Assembly: GCA_026647385.1 (NCBI GenBank)
Contig: JAPKGY010000081.1
Location: 1 to 8,766, forward strand
Reading direction: 5' to 3'
DNA: 8,766 nt
Origin: Phycisphaerae bacterium
Lineage (GTDB): Bacteria > Planctomycetota > Phycisphaerae > UBA1845 > PWPN01
The position numbers and the translations under genes were made by a program. Each line of letters starts with the position of its first letter. Position 1 is the first letter of the stretch. This document shows positions 5,634 through 8,766 of this stretch, in pieces. The notes beneath the pieces were generated by a model. The model did not search any database. It was not told the DNA's origin and saw only the letters and a list, made by a program, of their open reading frames with translations.

Positions 5634-7958
5634 TCAACTGACACGCCTCGTTGAGTCTTCCCCGCACACGGACACGTCGTCCCCCTTGGCCGGCCTATCG
5701 GGGGCGGTCACGGTTGCCCTGGGTTTCTCCTGGCCGCCGGCCGGCGCGTGGACAAAGGGGAGCGCACGGGTATCGTCCAGCCGAGGAACGCCGCCGGCCG
5801 AGCTGTCCCTCCCTCCGCGGCTGCTGATCGAGGAGTAATACGCCCGCGAAGAGAGGTTACAGATCACGGCCCCCAACAACTTGGCCCCGACCATCTGCAA
5901 CCGGCCGCAGGCCAACTGTGTCACCTTGACGCTCGAGTAGCCCGCGAACGTGCAAACGACAACGCCGTCGACCGCCTGAGCCCAGACCAGAGCATCGGCC
6001 GCTCCCAGAGCGGGCGGTGAATCGACGACCACATAGTCGTAGTGATTTTCCGCCTCCTCGATCAGGTGCGAGGCGCTCGCATCCTCCAGCAAGCTGCGGG
6101 CTATTCCGGGGTTGGGTCCCGCGAACAAGACGTCCATGCCGCCTTTTTCAGACCGGACCACGCAGTCCATGAGGCTGCGTTCGCCGAGAAGCACCTGCTC
6201 CAAACCATAGGGAGCACTGACGTCCAGAACCTCCTGGAGCTGCGGTGCCTGAACATCGCCGTCGATGAGCAGGACCCGGCCGCTTCGCTCGGCCAGACTG
6301 GCAGCGAGGTTGACGGCCGTGCTGGTCTTGCCCTCTCCAGCCTGCGCACTGGTCACCAGGATAGACTTCGGAGGCGCCTCGGAGAGGGTGGAACTGAGCA
6401 GACTGACGCGGATCAGACGATAGCACTCCCTGAGATCCTGCGGGCTAATCCGTCCCAGGCGAAGCCCGCTCAGCGGCGGCACGACCCCGAGGAGAGTCAG
6501 GCCGACGTTGTTCTCCACCTCCGGAGGAGCGAACACCCGGGCCTCCACGCGATCCCTCAGGAACGCAACAACCAGGGCGACCACAAACGATCCAAGAGCC
6601 GCCCCGAGGCTCAGCTTCCGCCGCTCGTCGCTGATGTTCCCGGGGCGCAATTCCGGGTCGGAAGCGCGCGAGACGCGGGCCTGACGCCGGCTCTCCGTGG
6701 TCAGAAGCTTGATTCGCTCCTCGACGACCGCGAGGTCCTTGCTATATCGATCAATCTCCTCCTGCACCGTCTGAATGTCCACGCTGGTCTTTCCGATCCT
6801 CTTGGCCTCGGCTTCCTGCTTGGTCACTCTTTGCAGCAAGGCATCTCGGTGTCGCTCCGCAGCGAGCAGTCTGGCTTTCTTCTCCGCCAGGAGGCTTTCC
6901 CTCATCCGCTTTTGCGTCGTGAGTCCGGCCCTGGCGAGGTCCTCGGTGGCGCGCATCCGCTCCTTTTCCAGGTCGACCTGCAGTTGTCTGACCTGCTCGC
7001 GCGCCTCGATCACCTCCTTGGCCTCATCGGTCATCCCCGACCTGAGCCGGGCCAACCGCGTCGACTCCACCACCAGCCGTTCGCGGAGAGACCGTACGAT
7101 CGGGTCGTCCTCGATCGCCTGCTGCTGTTTGGAAGGCGATCCTTCCACGAGACCGACGTAGACCCCGTCCTCGATTTGCCGGATCTGATCCTTGAGCTGA
7201 AGGATCTCCAGCTCGGCGCTTTCCAGGAGGTCCCTTGCCTGCATGCCCGACTTCGCGATGCTCTCACGAAGAGAGTCGTAGGTCCGGAGGTTGGTCGTGG
7301 CGTATTCGCCGGCCAGTTCGTTCCGCTCCTGCTGCTTGCTGAGAATAAGCGTTCGCAACCGACTTTGCTCGGTTTCGAGATAAGATCGGTTATCGTCCTT
7401 GCTTCGCTTCTCCTCATCCTCGGCCCAGGCCAGATACGCGTCGACGATGGCCTTGGTCAGCTTGATGGCGTCACCCGCGACGGGCTGCGTCACGCGAATC
7501 TGCACGATCTGGGTCCCCCGGACGGGCTCGGCGGTCACCGCCGACCGGAGCGCGGAAACCGGATCGGCATGGTTGAGCAGGGGGAGGTCCTTGACGGCGG
7601 GGTCGGTCAAGGCCGCCCGCAACACTTGATGACTGACCGCGAGTTCGGCCTGGGTGCGGAGGTAGCTTTCGAACAACGGCATCTGCTGGCTGTCTTCGTC
7701 TTTGTAGAGCACCCTCGGTAACACCGGTAGAACCTGGATGTGAGCCGTAGCGGTGCAAGTAGGCTTCTTCAACAGGTAAATCACGGGAATGGAGAGGCAA
7801 AGGAGCGACACCCAGACGAGCAATGCGGTAACCCAACGCCTTCTGAGCACCGCGAAGAAATGAGCGACCATCGCCAATCCGTCCGGCGAACGAGGCTGGG
7901 GACCTCCGACCGATGGCTCTATTAATTCTTCATGGTAGGGTTGGATTTCGTGTGACAT
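5634..7958 (-). CDS. Wzc-type chain-length determinant / BY-kinase
   Basis: Inner-membrane co-polymerase that controls polysaccharide chain length and export, fused to a cytoplasmic BY-kinase-type ATPase; 774 residues. TM1 (ALLVWVSLLCLSIPVIYLL) is at about 45-63 and the Wzz-like periplasmic start at about 67-170. A long charged coiled coil spans about 180-425, longer than in enterobacterial Wzc, and TM2 (LGAALGSFVVALVVAFL) is at about 451-467. The ATPase has Walker A SAQAGEGKTS (about 538-546), Walker A' LLIDGDVQAP and Walker B YVVVDSPP (D646). The C-terminus has only YYSS (707-710) and then about 65 tyrosine-free, polar residues, not the usual Tyr cluster. Two ATGs compete: 7967 has no spaced ribosome-binding site, while 7958 has GAGG nine bases upstream, so 7958 is chosen. 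The next gene downstream encodes its outer-membrane partner. Autophosphorylation is uncertain given the tail. Confidence 0.92.
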   Translation of the reverse strand: MSHEIQPYHEELIEPSVGGPQPRSPDGLAMVAHFFAVLRRRWVTALLVWVSLLCLSIPVIYLLKKPTCTATAHIQVLPVLPRVLYKDEDSQQMPLFESYLRTQAELAVSHQVLRAALTDPAVKDLPLLNHADPVSALRSAVTAEPVRGTQIVQIRVTQPVAGDAIKLTKAIVDAYLAWAEDEEKRSKDDNRSYLETEQSRLRTLILSKQQERNELAGEYATTNLRTYDSLRESIAKSGMQARDLLESAELEILQLKDQIRQIEDGVYVGLVEGSPSKQQQAIEDDPIVRSLRERLVVESTRLARLRSGMTDEAKEVIEAREQVRQLQVDLEKERMRATEDLARAGLTTQKRMRESLLAEKKARLLAAERHRDALLQRVTKQEAEAKRIGKTSVDIQTVQEEIDRYSKDLAVVEERIKLLTTESRRQARVSRASDPELRPGNISDERRKLSLGAALGSFVVALVVAFLRDRVEARVFAPPEVENNVGLTLLGVVPPLSGLRLGRISPQDLRECYRLIRVSLLSSTLSEAPPKSILVTSAQAGEGKTSTAVNLAASLAERSGRVLLIDGDVQAPQLQEVLDVSAPYGLEQVLLGERSLMDCVVRSEKGGMDVLFAGPNPGIARSLLEDASASHLIEEAENHYDYVVVDSPPALGAADALVWAQAVDGVVVCTFAGYSSVKVTQLACGRLQMVGAKLLGAVICNLSSRAYYSSISSRGGRDSSAGGVPRLDDTRALPFVHAPAGGQEKPRATVTAPDRPAKGDDVSVCGEDSTRRVS

Positions 7959-8005
7959 ATCCCGCATCCTCGGTTTCTTTCGGCCTCAAACACACACGCA
8001 CATCA

Positions 8006-8034
8006 CCGGCGCGCCGCAGGCAAGGCCGCGCCGG
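8006..8034. other. GC-rich hairpin in the leader
   Basis: CCGGCGCG (8006-8013) pairs perfectly with CGCGCCGG (8027-8034). Two more C-G pairs form if C8026 is bulged, leaving loop GCAGGCAA. It lies about 48 bases before the ATG at 7958 in transcript order, close enough to influence translation or to act as an attenuator stem. Confidence 0.5.
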
Positions 8035-8133
8035 CTGCGATTCCCGGGCATTCCTCCGGCCAAGCCCTGTCCCGGCCGGCGGAAACCCTCAATCCGACGG
8101 GATCGTCCAGCCCCCTCCGAAACCTGGGGACTC

Positions 8134-8159
8134 GCCGTTTTCAGTACTGGGAAAACAGC
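8134..8159. other. 9-bp stem hairpin in the leader
   Basis: On the minus strand GCTGTTTTC pairs with GAAAACGGC (eight Watson-Crick pairs and one G-U pair) around an 8-base loop CCAGTACT. The wobble pair is formed in the minus-strand RNA, the strand on which the flanking genes are transcribed. On the plus strand the same position is a C-A mismatch, which favours a minus-strand RNA role. Confidence 0.5.
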
Positions 8160-8271
8160 TTTGGGTGAACTTCAAGCCGTTCCCGGCAACGAGTGGGGCC
8201 CATAGGCCCGCCCCGGGCGATTCCGGAGTCTCGGGATATACATTCCCTATCTTATCGGCCGAGCGCCCCAT

Positions 8272-8299
8272 AAAGAAAAGTCCCCGGAGCGGTTTCTTT
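8272..8299 (-). terminator. Weak candidate terminator for the upstream kinase gene
   Basis: AAAGAAA (8272-8278) and TTTCTTT (8293-8299) form a 7-bp stem with a GC-rich loop. On the minus strand it ends in a T-rich run about 110-135 bases after the stop of the upstream kinase gene. The A/T-rich stem is weak, so a terminator function is only possible. Confidence 0.25.
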
Positions 8300-8405
8300 C
8301 CTCACCCTCACGGCTTCGGAGGCACCCTCAACTGACTTGCCCGGCGCTCAAGCGATCCCCCCAGGCTCGTTCGACACCGCGATATCCTCGGCTGCATGCT
8401 CGGAG

Positions 8406-8766
8406 TCAGGCGGAGAGACCTCGCGAGGACGTCTCCACAGGCGCCGAAGACTCAACAATCCCCTCCTCCTCCGCAGGCGTGGGGCTTTCCGAACTTCCGG
8501 AGCGCTTATCGCGATCACCGGCCTGTTGCATAAACGGCATCGCGTACTTTCGAACAGAGCCGGCGTCAGTTCTCACATGGACCTCCGTGTCGCGACGGCT
8601 CATCGTCGAGGAGTAATAGACTTTGGACTGCAAATTGCAGATCACAGCCCCCAGGACCTTGGCTCCGACGATCTTGAGCCGGTGACGCGCGAGCTGCGTC
8701 ACCTTGACGCTCGACTGCCCCGCGAACGTGCAGACGATGACCCCCTCCGCCGCCTGAGCCCAGACC
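8406..8766 (-). CDS. C-terminus of a second Wzc-type BY-kinase (partial)
   Basis: Only the last 120 codons are inside the window; the gene runs off the right edge at its 5' side. The visible part starts with VWAQAAEGVIVCTFAGQSS, continues through KVTQLA and VGAKVLGAVICNL, and ends in YYSS plus a polar tail. By hand alignment it is identical to the 5634-7958 protein at 41 of 53 residues from VWAQA to YYSS. This is the last part of the P-loop ATPase domain, after Walker B. The tail has diverged but keeps A(M/L)PF and one further tyrosine (KYAMPF). It has no tyrosine cluster. It lies upstream of the complete kinase gene in the same orientation, so the pair is a tandem duplication. Whether it also has the Wzz and transmembrane parts or is a stand-alone kinase cannot be seen. 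Confidence 0.88.
   Translation of the reverse strand, partial: VWAQAAEGVIVCTFAGQSSVKVTQLARHRLKIVGAKVLGAVICNLQSKVYYSSTMSRRDTEVHVRTDAGSVRKYAMPFMQQAGDRDKRSGSSESPTPAEEEGIVESSAPVETSSRGLSA

Larger units (their letters stand above)
7968..8405 (-). promoter_or_regulatory. Hairpin-rich gap between the two kinase genes
   Basis: A 438-base gap with no recognised gene. A 60-codon minus-strand frame (8089-8271) and a plus-strand frame (7913-8335) resemble no family and are probably chance. The gap holds the hairpins at 8006-8034, 8134-8159 and 8272-8299, plus GGGCC-CATA-GGCCC at 8196-8209. It should contain the end of the upstream gene's message and the promoter or leader of the 5634-7958 gene. I found no convincing -35/-10 pair and no match to a riboswitch class I know, including GEMM (c-di-GMP). 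A structured 5' leader is inference. Confidence 0.4.

Noticed and set aside
6042..7721. Plus-strand open frame of 559 codons opposite the complete kinase gene
   Set aside because: Shadow of the Wzc-type gene. The Leu/Arg/Asp-rich translation mirrors the coiled-coil codons on the other strand.
8089..8271. Possible 60-residue small protein in the gap between the kinases
   Set aside because: No clear ribosome-binding site, Gly/Pro-rich with no family resemblance, and it contains the hairpins that fit RNA structure better.
7971..8300. Repeated 11-mer CGGTTTCTTTC at 7971-7981 and 8290-8300
   Set aside because: Several exact 11-bp repeats are expected by chance in a window this size, and the flanks do not extend the match.

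Overview
The window looks like a GC-rich bacterial chromosome segment, most plausibly Planctomycetota. That guess rests on the wording of the diaminopimelate decarboxylase (the SIKS, GAGMDVVSGGELYRA and GVGKTD segments) and on the style of the polysaccharide-export genes. It comes from memory of the families, not from a search.

Layout: (1) 75-1277, plus strand, a diaminopimelate decarboxylase (lysA). Its catalytic core is complete, but the normal N-terminus is missing and replaced by an unrelated hydrophobic leader. (2) 1288-1314, a hairpin between lysA and the next element. (3) 1317-3943, a complete IS66-family insertion sequence of 2627 bp, with tnpA, tnpB and tnpC all on the minus strand and 16-bp imperfect terminal repeats. 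No target duplication is visible. (4) 3944-4013, a short stretch ending in two copies of a 12-bp repeat, which looks like the surviving tip of another element (possibly IS21 family). (5) 4014-4342, no recognisable gene, with a hairpin at 4241-4275. (6) 4343-8766, minus strand, an exopolysaccharide export module read right to left. It comprises the C-terminus of one Wzc-type chain-length/BY-kinase protein (8406-8766, cut by the window edge), a 447-bp gap holding several strong hairpins, a complete second Wzc-type protein (5634-7958), and a Wza-type outer-membrane lipoprotein (4343-5593).

How the genes work together: the Wzc-type and Wza-type proteins would form the inner-membrane/periplasm/outer-membrane conduit that exports a capsular or extracellular polysaccharide. 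The two kinases are clear tandem paralogues, about 77% identical over the 53 residues that can be compared in full. Neither has the tyrosine-rich tail usual in Wzc. The IS66 element and its neighbouring remnant separate this module from lysA. With no target duplication and an aberrant lysA 5' end, the left half of the window looks rearranged.

I see no tRNA, rRNA, CRISPR array or defence system. The most notable points are the tandem kinases with a structured intergenic leader, the altered lysA N-terminus, and the nested mobile-element junctions.
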